Source: Telmatactis stephensoni
Lineage: Eukaryota > Cnidaria > Anthozoa > Actiniaria > Isophelliidae
Assembly (NCBI GenBank): GCA_029948255.1
Contig: JALIZF010001514.1
Coordinates: 1 to 64,000 of the forward strand
DNA: 64,000 bases
Reading direction: 5' to 3'
The notes under the pieces are model-generated. The model worked only from the letters and a program-made list of their open reading frames with translations. It made no database searches and was not told the DNA's origin. Of this stretch, positions 26,901 to 38,900 are shown in pieces; positions within the stretch are counted from its first letter, which is position 1; each line of letters starts with the position of its first letter. The translations under genes were made by a program, and so were the position numbers.

Positions 26901-29900
26901 ATGCATTAATTAAAAATAGGCTATTATCAATTAAGGTACGTACTTAGCAAACTATACATCAATAATCATGGACTATAATTTATTGTTTAATTACAGCACT
27001 TAAGTTAAACTGGTTAAGAGTTAAATAAATGTTAATGAATAAATGTTCTTCTTTGGTTGTACCTGATAGACAGTTTAGGTTTTACTGGTGAACCTTCAAC
27101 AGAAAATGTGAATTCTTCATCAAAGCTTCCCAAAACAGGTGAACAAAAACAAATCTGCAAAAAATTTAAAACAAAACACAAATTCCTTTCAGGTCCAACA
27201 AATACAATAGTCCAGTTCGGAGATATGCTAATCACCTGCCACATACAAAGAATAAATTAGATTGTGAGGCTGTAGATGCTAAAACGTTTGTCTTATGGTA
27301 CCACTGACTGAATTTTATGCAGGTAGCCTAATGTCTTGATTACTTTATGTATGGCAAGTGAACTGTATCTCAGAAGTCAGCTGTTATAATTTTCAAATAA
27401 TCCCCCCCCCCCTCTTTCTCAAGGTCATTTTTGAATATGCCCCTGAATATATTAATATATTAATATTTGGTCAATTACAGTAGATGATTTGATGACTCAA
27501 ACAGAGGGAATGGTTCACATTCCTTCTGTAAACTTTTGAGAGCCATGGGGAGATTATTTTATATATAAGTCAAAAAGCACAAAGAGGTTCTGATTAGTGG
27601 TGTTCAAAATTACAACTCTAATGATTCTTCATATTGTGTTGACTTTGAATTGTTTGTCATGTTCATACAAGATTGGCTAATACAGTGAGGCATGTAGAAA
27701 AATTACCTTTTGAACAGAAAATGGAACAAAAACTTGCATCAATTTGTGATCAAATTATTGCATGCTGAAATTTTAGACTGCTCACAAATACGTACTCCTA
27801 ACTTGATACCAGTAGTCACAAGATGATACAAGTTATTGGTCAAATGAGACAAGTGAAAACTTTCGTTGATTTGCATTCTCATATATAGGGCCTAAGGTCT
27901 AGCCCTGCAGTGGAATGAAATTGCAGTAGACAGAGATGCTTACATATTCAGGACATATAGTAATGGTTAAAATGCATTGTATAGGGTAAGGTACAAGTGT
28001 ATATTGAGTGCAGTACTGTAATCAGAGTAGATGCGATGGTCTATTACCACACACCATAATTTCCACATAACAACTGCAATTCTGAGGGCCACAAGTTTAT
28101 CTTCAGTATTACTGTCAAGTGTTACCCTTGTGAAATAAAGTTGATCGATTGATTGATTGATTGATTCATATGCACAAACAAATAAAGCACTATTAAATAC
28201 CTTTATAGCTTGATAGCTGCCTGGTACAACTATGCCTTGTGCTGGTACAAAGTTAAACTGGGGACCAAACAAGGTATCAGATGGATATAGGCTGTAGACT
28301 GCATCAATGTCTCCTTTGTTGGACAAAATGACCTGGTGAAAATAAAATCAGCTTTACATGTATAGTACAGAAAATACAAAATACCAATTGAAAATATTTG
28401 TCAGTAATTCTCTGGAAATCTTTCTTTTTATCAAGACTGAATCAAGATATAAAATAATAGCATTCTAAAACTCACCTCATAGGAGTGTTCAGAATTGACA
28501 AACACATTGCCAATGTCCAGTTTATCAAAAGAAAACTCCACTAAAGGACCTATACCCTCTCCTCTGATCCTAAGTGGCAACCTTGATTCACGACCAAATA
28601 CATCACAGTATAAAGTTCTTGCATAGCTGTAAAATATTTCATTCATTACAGTTTTGAATTATTTGTATCTATTAGGTTAAATAACATGATTTTGAGTGCA
28701 TAGAGCGAGTGTAATTTGTAAGCATTGAAAAATTTCTGAGTGGAACTATTTATTTCAAATTGCACAATAAAATCATGTAATTACTTATTAAATAAATAAT
28801 ATAGTACATACAAAAAATTCTGTCCCAGCACTTTTGAAAGTTTCCACTCATTTATCTTAGGGCAAAGTCATGAAAATAAAGCTCATGCTTTCCAGCATTA
28901 GGAAAATTATGAATTTTCTTCTTTCAGAGAATTGATATCAATTTTTTTTCCTGGAGAATACAGTTTATTCGTATCAAAAAGCCTTCTCTGGAGTGGCAAT
29001 GGTACTGCTGCATGGCTTGGTGTTGGTTCCACAGCATCAGAAGGCTGTCTCTTATCTGGGCTGTGATCTACTGTTGTTTCCTTAAGTTACAGGTTTCTGT
29101 ATTGATTTTCTGAGATGACATCTCTTCCTTCTGTACACATCACCCTTGTGTTTCTACCACATACAACCGGTAGAGGTTATTTTGCGAGCTTCAGAATGGC
29201 ATTTCGTGTCAAAAGGTCCCGTTATTAGGGCTAGATAAAGGTTAGGTTTAGGGCTAGGGACTGGGATAGGGTCTACCCCTAACCTAGCCCTAAACCTAAC
29301 CCTAAAACCTAAAATCTAGCTCTAATAATGGGGTCCTTTGAAGCAAAATGTTGTTCTGAAGTTTGCAAAATAACCTCTACCCATACAATCATTCATCAAG
29401 GCTCGATGTAACTGTGGCCTTCCTCCAAACTTTGTTCCTCATTTTGAATGGTTTCATGTGTACTGTATCACCTTTATCTAACACTGGGAAATCTTTTGTA
29501 TTACAGTTGTGGTATGTGGCCTGTTGTCTTTGGTGCCACTTCATGTCCCTTATCTCTGTCTGTGGGAAGACAATCTGCAGCTGCAGGAGGGTCTTCATGG
29601 AAGGTAATAGAGTAATAATTATTGTATGTCTACTCATTAGTCTTTGTGCAGGACTGGACTCCATGTCTTTAGTTTGCATGTTTCATTAGTCAGATGGCCC
29701 TCCCAGTTGGCCAGATAACAGAGGCAACACAAAGGACTTACCCAAACATGCCAGTTTACTAGTGGCACTTATGATCAGCTCCTGATGTGTTCTAATGTAC
29801 TGTTTATACACATCACTTCTCCAACAACCTGAATCCTGAATCAAGACAGTGTTCAGGAAGGGATTCCCACTTAAACTGCCATGATAGTAGCTGCTCCAAT

Positions 29901-32900
29901 GCAGAACCTGTGACTAGATCGAGTAACTACCAGGGACCCCTGCCACTTGCAGAATTGACCATTAAAGCAATCTGTAACCAATTCCTTGTCAGAGGTTGGC
30001 TGTTAGGCAATAAAAATAATGGACCAGAAGGATCGATTATCACATAAAGTCAAATACTGTAAAATGGCAGCAACTGCGTGCACACATGGACGATGACTCA
30101 TGGCCAATAACAGGCAGCAATGCTGAGCAATGACTGGCCACAAGGGTGAAAGCAGCAGTAGCAAATTCATCCAAGCTGGATTGTGGACCATTAATTGTCA
30201 CTTATGACATGATCAGTGATTCAGTGATTGATTCAAGCTCAAGAGCTGCTCAAGAGCATGGAAGATAGGAAGATAGGAATGTATGTATGAATATAGGTCT
30301 GTTTCTCAACGTAAAGAAAACTGAGGTAGAGCCTTTTAATATCTGTGGCAATTAAGGTAAGCTGCTTGACAACTCTTGAAGGTGATGTGGTAGTCATGCT
30401 GGACAAATTCAAGTACCTAGCCTCGTATATTAGCTCTTCAGAAAAGGACATCAGAGTGAGAAAAGCCTGGCATGCACTCCACAAGCTGAAGAACATCAGA
30501 CAGTCCAGTATGGTGGACAACATGAAAAGCCGTCTCTTGGTTGTCTCTGTAGAATTGATCCTTATCATGGCATGACACTGGCTTGCAGCTAGTAAATGAG
30601 ATCAAGGCCTCTATGCTGTACAGACTATCCTGGCTGACTATCACCTCATAATATTATTTCCAAGGAGACTCCAAATGATTGATTGATTGATCGCTATTTT
30701 CCATTATCTTATTAAGCAGAGTTCAGCTCTTTTCCCTTGAAAGGTTTGTCGATGCTTCTTTGTTTGCCTGATATTAGATGTCTATTAGTACTGGAAAAAG
30801 GCTTTTCTAAAAGTTCATGGACTGAGGTAATAAATACAGAAGCATAGATCTTACATACAGTTTGTCAAAGATTCACTTGCAATGTTCATTTAGCTGAATG
30901 AAAAGTTTGAGGGGAAATCAGGAACATGCATGATGCAAAAACTCTTGCCAAAAACACCAGCTAAAAGTAATTAAAAATAAAAACTAATTTTGCAAAAAAT
31001 ATTTGTTTTTAGTTTATAATTTTGAGTGGATCCAGTACAAATTTTGAAATTTTTGAGTGCAAAATGTGAAATTGAACTTGATTGGCTAGTTGCAAAATTT
31101 AAAATAAATTAGGGCATTCTTAGCCAATCAGAATGCAGAAATTTTTGTATATAAATTTAATTATTACAAATAATATTGATCTCATTTATCAGGTCTAACA
31201 TTCCAATATCAATGTACACAATGTTTATGATGTACCTTTGTGCCTCTTGAGGTTTGAAAATAATGGCAATTTCAGTTTGTGAATTGGGCCAAATATCTCC
31301 CTCCTGTCAAGAATAAAAACACAAAAAAATTGTTAAATATTATACAAATATATGTTACTGTGTGATTGAAAAAATATTTTGTCAAAAACACAATTAATAG
31401 GTGGTATACCACTGGCTCCACTGACAGAATGTCATCTTCAAACAGCAGGTTGTCATCATTAATCATCTACCAAATAGAAATGGACGGTTAATAAAAATAG
31501 CACAGAAGTTACAATGTATGTGAAAAACCAAACATTTTTACCGTAATTTTGTTTTTGTATTTTCTGGAGACAATAGACATCTGGTTGCGTATCGAAACAT
31601 CACTTAGGCATTCATCGATGAATGCATCCCTTTCTGTCTCTTCTTGTCTTCTCAAATCCACATAAAATCTAGACAACATACAGGTAATGTAATAAATAAA
31701 ATAGAGATTAATGCAATGTTTTGGTGTCCTGACAAGGCACCATTCTCAAGCAAAATGAGTTCAAATGAGCTGAACATGCAATCTGATTCCCTCAGGGCAA
31801 AACTCTTTGTTTAACATGTAAACCTAAATATGCAAATTTTGTTTGATATAATCCTTTGACTTTGAGTTTGAACCCATTTTGCTCCTTTAATCTAATCAAC
31901 AGATTTTCCAAAGTTCATTTCTGTCTAGTTAGGCTTCTATATATAATTATGTTCAATGATTTTGAAAGAACCAAATGTTTGTGCAACTTAAGAAATGGTA
32001 AATGTACTCAATGATGTTGATGATGTGTACCTTTCTTTTTGCTGTAGTTCTTCACGTAAAGTAGCAAACTTTGTCCATTTAAAATGTACCATTATGTCAC
32101 TTCTATTGGAAATGGTTATATTCCTGGAATAGTACATTAATATATTAACATTTCATTTATTTATCATACATAATGACTTTCAATGAAGCAACCAGCCTAA
32201 TTTACTCATTTAAATTTAATTAAATTTTTGTACCACTTGGATATTGTAAAGATAAAAATCATGATTGAAAAGTGTCAACTTAAATTTATACTTAATATAT
32301 ATATGTCCCTAAAGCATAAATTTTGCTACATACTTAATCACCAAACAAATAAATTATTTCGTCCATGACACTGCAATTGCATAATAATTATTAAAGGTGT
32401 ATTGGCATATAAAAATTGTCTTTCTAGGGAAATTTGTAACTGCTCCAAAAGGCATCTAAAATTGTCAAATCACTTTCATATTTGATAGTTTGTCTTCCAA
32501 GAGGAAACTATGGTAGTTGATGATGTTATCAAATGATGTTATGGGTGGCATGGTTGGCCTAGTGGTGAGAGCACAGGCCATTCACCACTGTGGTCCACTG
32601 GTTTGAGTCCCATGCAGCTCAGTTGCTGGATCCTATGTAAACTGAGTTTGTTTGATGTGTTGTTCTCAAGAACAAAAATGAGTGGGTTTTGTATGGGGGG
32701 CATCATCCTAAGTCAAATGTTCTCTCACCAAAAACATGCACAGGCATGCCACAAATGCCATCATGCATAGCAATGACATTGCATGGCAATTATGAAATAT
32801 GTCACTCAGTACACCCTTAAAGCTTGGTTTCCATATGATCACTGTGATCACTGCAATCACTACTAAAGTCACTGTGATCACTGCAATCACTACTACAGTC

Positions 32901-35900
32901 ACTGTGATCACTGCAATCACTACTACAATCACTGTGATCACTGCAATCACTACTACAATCACTATGATCACTGCAATCACTACTACAATCACTGTGATCA
33001 TTGCAACCACTACTACAATCACTGTGATCACTGCAATCACTACTACAATCACTGTGATCACTGCAATCACTACTACAATCACTGTGATCACTGCAATCAC
33101 TACTACAATCACTGTGATCACTGCAATCACTACTACAATCAGTGATCACTGCAATCACTAACTACAATCACTGTGATCACTGCAATCACTACTACAATCA
33201 CTGTGATCACTGCAATCACTACTACAATCACTGTGATCACTGCAATCACTAACTACAATCACTGTGATCACTGCAATCACTACTACAATCACTGTGATCA
33301 CTGCAATCACGACTACAATCACTGTGATCACTGCAACTACAATCACTGTGATCACTGCAATCACTACTACAGTCACTGTGATCACTGCAATCACTACTTC
33401 AATCATTGTGATCACTGCAATCACTACTAAAATCACTGTGATCACTGCAATCACTACTACAGTCACTGTGATCACTGCAATCACTACTACAATCACTGTG
33501 ATCACTGCAATCACTACTACAATCACTGTGATCACTGCAATCACTACTACAATCACTGTGATCACTGCAATCACTACTACAATCACTGTGATCACTGCAA
33601 TCACTACTACAATCACTGTGATCACTGCAATCACTAACTACAATCACTGTGATCACTGCAATCACTACTACAATCACTGTGATCACTGCAATCACTACTA
33701 CAATCACTGTGATCACTGCAATCACTACTACAATCACTGTGATCACTGCAATCACTACTACAATCACTGTGATCACTGCAATCACTACTACAGTCACTGT
33801 GATCACTGCAATCACTACTTAAGTCACTGTGCATGATCACTGCTATCACTATTTCAATCATAAATATTGAGAAAAATGTGCTCACAATGATCATCTCTCT
33901 AGCTAGAAATATATTTTGTCCTATCTCAGCAACAAGATTATCATAAGTGTAAATATTGTAGCCATGGCAGAAATCCATGAATATAACTTTTAGCTTGAAA
34001 TTATCAAGTGATAAAGAAATCTTAGGCAGACAAACTGCAATCCATTTATTTCACTCTTAGGATGATATGGTAATGATCTCTAGTTTTCATGAGAAAATAT
34101 TGCAACATATACACAATGTATTTTTCTTAAGACATCATCATGTGTTATACTAACATTGATCTACATTGAACAATAAGGTGGCATAAAGACATTACCTTTG
34201 TGATGCACTTGTAATGAATGTATTTTCCATTTTAAGGGTGTTTTTGTCAAGCCTTATATTACAATCCACAGCAGCTCCATACAGGCCAATATATATGTCC
34301 TCACCTAACAAAGAAGTAGAACTGTAGCTGCATTTAATTTATTCACATAGTTATAGACTCCGTGTGATGTAATATGTATAAATGTACACTGTAGGTTAAT
34401 TAGTACTAAAAAAATTATTATTGGATGAGGTTGAGCATGATATATTGTATATTATATATCATATAATAAAAACTGAGGTGTATAATTGTCAAAGCTACTA
34501 CAGCTGGAGATGAAGTGAGTAAAATGTACAGTATAATATAATGTACCTGTATCATAGTGTAGAATCATGTTACTACAATGATCTCCAGTTTGTAAGGCAT
34601 TAAACTCCACGTGGACTTGCAAACTATCTCCTATGGCTAGTTGACCACTGTCTGGTGTTACAGAAAAGGGTTTTTCTACTGAAAGCTGAAACTTAGCTTC
34701 TTTGTTGCCAATATTTCTTACAAGCAGTGTCTTGGTTGTAGTGTACTAAAACAATTTCAAATCAAAAGTCAATAAACCCAAAATACGTGTAGCAGTAAAC
34801 TGACCAAAGTTTATTTGGCTTTTAAGTCATACCTTTACAGGCGCAGAGCCAAAATTGATTTCATCAGGAAAATCAAGAATAGCTCTGGCTCCAATTGCTT
34901 TGACTGGAACAAGAAACTTTTCCCTTTCTGTGATACAAATTAACTCATGGGAGTAGTCCTGTGAAAGACGTTCATAACTTTTATTAGACTAAATCACTTG
35001 TTTTACATGCATTGTGTACAAATTATATGGCGTGTTCATGTATAGTGTTAATTCATATAGTGTTCATATTCTTTTGTGGGTTGAGTCCCACCCAGCCGTT
35101 CTTTTGTTGTGTACTAAATGGTAATTGTAAGATGATGGACAATGGTTAGATATGGTAAGACAATGCTCAGTAAGTGCCAAGGAAAATAATGTCTGATCTA
35201 ATGAATGATGTTACAGACTGTAAACAGGACATTTTGGTGTGATGCTGATGAAGAAACAAGTTTTATAATATGAACAAAGATTTTTTTATACATTTAAATG
35301 TAATTCTTATTAAATTTAGTGAAAAATGTAAACTGTCACAGACTATAACAAGCACTTTGATTGGTCAATTATAAAGGAGGAATATGCATGTTCTACTTGA
35401 GAACCCAAACCGAACCCAGCACACAATGTTTATATGCACTTTTTGAAACTTTTTTTAAGGTAGTTCATGATCAGGACCCTTGCTACTGCATAAAATATGT
35501 TTGGTTGTTCCAATTTTTATAATTTGACCAGATATGTGGCAAGGCCATTTTTCGCAAAAAGTGTCCAAAACACCCCACATCTTCCCCCTCATATCTCAAG
35601 AGTGACCTCAGTGACCCCCCTCGCCTTTTTATTTCACAATTTATTTCCACCTATATACCTCTTTCTTTGGAGGAATCTTGGAGACAAGTTTATCATAAAA
35701 TTCATGAGTCCCGGGGGAGGGAAGGGGGGGAGGGGGGGGGGGGGGGGAGAGAAATACAGACAACTTGTCTGCTTTGCTGTGTGCAGAGTTAAAGCACATA
35801 GGGATGTGAACAGAATGCTTGGGAAGTATTGTGGTTCTCTTAACAATTTCTCTCATGTTTTGATCATTCCCTGCAAATCTGCATGTGCATTTTCTATCTA

Positions 35901-38900
35901 TTCAATACATTATTTTGTATAATATTCAGCAGCATACCAACATACCTTTTTCTCATCTGGAGTAAACTGAATGATGAATGTTGTATCCATGCCAGGTGCT
36001 ACTTTATATCCAATATCCAGTGGACTAATGATTTTGAAATATGGTGAATCTGTCTGTGTTACCTTTACCAGACGTGCAATCTAAATCATACAGTTACATC
36101 CAGTTATTCCAGTTATTAGAACTACTTTACTCAAACCTATTGGAATCAACTAATTACCATAAAATCTGGAATTAATTAGTTGTAGAAGTGACATTATTGC
36201 AAGTGGAGAGTGGCAATTTTTAACAATTTTTCTTGCAAATTTGCACATTTTGGCAACCCTCATTGTCCTCCTCTACATAGGAATTTACCTTGTCATTGTT
36301 TCTTAGCTGCAAAGGAACTTCATACTTTTCAAAAGGCTCAAAGTTTTGGAACACAATATCTGATGGAAAGGGTTGGAATATTGGCTCTTCAATGTTCATA
36401 GAAGTAAACTAGAAAGAACAAAATAGTTTGTTAGGACTTATATCAGCATGTTATAGCAAGTTAATTTTCTAGGACCCTCAATAATATTTCTAACAATTAT
36501 ACAGCATTACGATACTATTCATACAGAATCTCAATATCATTCAGTCTGTTTTTGAATAGCATTTGCTGATGCCAGTCCATATTCAAATGACACTATTTTT
36601 ACAAATTCCTCTGCCAAATCTTAATTCTACATTTTTGTATATGCTGTGGTTCAAAATGAGAAATTAATCGATTCAAAACTTTTTGGACTGAGTTGAAGAT
36701 TTTTGAACCCCAGGTTTAAAATTGTTGAGAACTACATGTAGTTCAAAAATTTGAAATTTCTAACTAGTTGGAAATTTTTCTGACTTTTTCTAGACGTTGT
36801 AGAGTCTTGAATTATTTTGAAGTGGATGCGTGCATATATTAATATATAATGATGTAACAGAAAGAATAAAATAAAAATATGACACCCTTCTAACATCTGA
36901 AGTCTTTACCAGTAGTAAAGTTGGAAGGTGTTGGCCTCCCAATCTCAAGGTTCCAACTTAGAGTCACAGTTGTTCCAAATGGAAGGTAAGGAAAAAATAG
37001 CACAAGAATCCCAAAAACTGATGGTTAACTTAGACAGACAGATTGGTGTAAGGCAAGTAGATGTCTAAGGGTAGAGGTATTGAGTAGTACAGTAGGGGGA
37101 GGGGTGAGTAGTAGAATAGAGGGAGAGGTGAGTAGAATAGGGGATGGGTGAATAAGGTAGACAGGTAGGGGTGGATCATTGAGTCAGTTTAGAAATATAC
37201 ATTATGCATAATACGTCTGTGAAAATTGCAGCCAGGATATTTCACTGGTTCACTCTGGCTCAGTATTAAACATTAATTAAGATCAATGAAGACAAATAAA
37301 ACAATTTTTTAGTTTTACACACCTTCTGTAATGTTTGTTCAGACATATCAAGCAGCTCAATAATTTGTGGTACTCGCATTTCATATGTCATTTTGAGCCT
37401 TTCTTCTGTAGTCAACTGCATCTCAGCCATATAAGCAGAGGGAGATTGCTAACAAATAAATAAATAATATATGGATGATTATTGTTTAACCTATTGCTTT
37501 CTAATTTGCTATGCTCTCCCAACATCATCTACCGTATTTACTCGAGCCGGGGCGCTTATTAAATTTTTCACGTCTAAAAGGGGGCGCTTATTCGGGGGAG
37601 GCGCTTATTCGAGGGAGGCGCTTATTCAGCGGGAGGAAACACGTACACAACTGTCAAAGTATGATTTCCTCTTAATATCAATAATATCAATGTTATACTG
37701 CTACAACAGTACTGGTATTAGTATACTATAACGAGGAGCGAGGCACTTATTCGGGGGAGGCACTTATTAATTTTTTTTGGCCAAAGGGGGCGCTTATTCG
37801 GGGGAGGCGCTTATTCGGGGGAGGCGCTTATTCGAGTAAATACAGTATGCATGTTTAGATGTCACAGACAAAAAATGCTGATTCCCGACTTAGGGCTTCC
37901 CTGGGTCAGACCTGGGAATCTCTTCTATTTATAATTATTCAACTTGGGAAATCTGTAATACCCAAACTTGTAAAATAGAACAGATTCCCAGGGCAGTCCC
38001 ATATTAGACAAATTGGGAATTGACAATTATTTCCAGTGTGTCAGACACTATAAATATTTGAGATATTAAGACACATTATTACCCTTGTCGATATGCATGC
38101 TCTGATTGGCTGAAAGCTGTGCTTTATCAGAAAACGGAGCACAGTTCTGATGTCAGCAGCGCTATCTCGACTGCACGCGCACCTTTTTGTAATGGGAGAA
38201 AATCGAACTTTTTCCCTTGAATATTTACTTCAAAATATATAATAAAACAAATAGAACAGCTTTTCCATGCTCCGTTCAGTATATAGCACTTAGGAAGTAC
38301 TGAGAGCACTCAAGAACTTCTTTTATGCTCTCAATTGTCACTTCCTGCATGCTGTATTACCGGAACGGGGCACAGAAAAAGCTGTTCTATTTGTTAAATA
38401 ATTATTTAATTGGCTACCAACAAATATTTATCTCAAAAGACAGAAATGATTGGCTTGCATTTAAGCAAATACAACTAAACAATTTCTTATATCTCTACAT
38501 TGTAGTTTAATTAATAAAATAAAGCACATATGTAAGAAAACATTTTTATATCTCTGTATTAACTAACAAATACTCTAAAAGATGTACATGCATGCATGTA
38601 GATCAGAGCTCTTGGAAAGCAAGAATTTTAACACTTTGCTAGCTTGCTTCACATCCCCTAAGTAAAGCTTTCTTTTCCCCTAAGTAAGCTTTCTTTTCTT
38701 TTGCTCATAGTAACACCTCCCATTGTAATTATCACAATACATCGCTTACATGTGCATGTATTTGCTGGTAACATTTAACTAGATATCACAAAGCATGTTT
38801 GGATTGTTTGACTGGACAAAACATCAAAACATGTTTGGTTGGAGTCTTGAGCATTCAAGAAACAACAGATATTGATAATCTAAAGCATTTCTGTTGTTAA

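Noticed and set aside
29260..29320. CCTAACCCTAA-like text suggesting interstitial telomere repeats
   Set aside because: Only a few imperfect units, part of the interior of the MITE at 29167-29381; similar text at 21225 is equally short.
29363..29689. 108-codon plus-strand frame
   Set aside because: Antisense shadow of the gypsy integrase fragment.
32833..33835. Regularly spaced repeats resembling a CRISPR array
   Set aside because: Units are contiguous 30-mers with no variable spacers, in an intron of an animal gene.
32708..33978. Long overlapping open frames on both strands (up to about 190 codons)
   Set aside because: They are products of the 30-bp tandem repeat, whose length is a multiple of three; no conserved protein sequence.
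35497..35922. 141-codon plus-strand frame with a Gly-rich run
   Set aside because: Spans the G-run and a degraded foldback element; no conserved motif.
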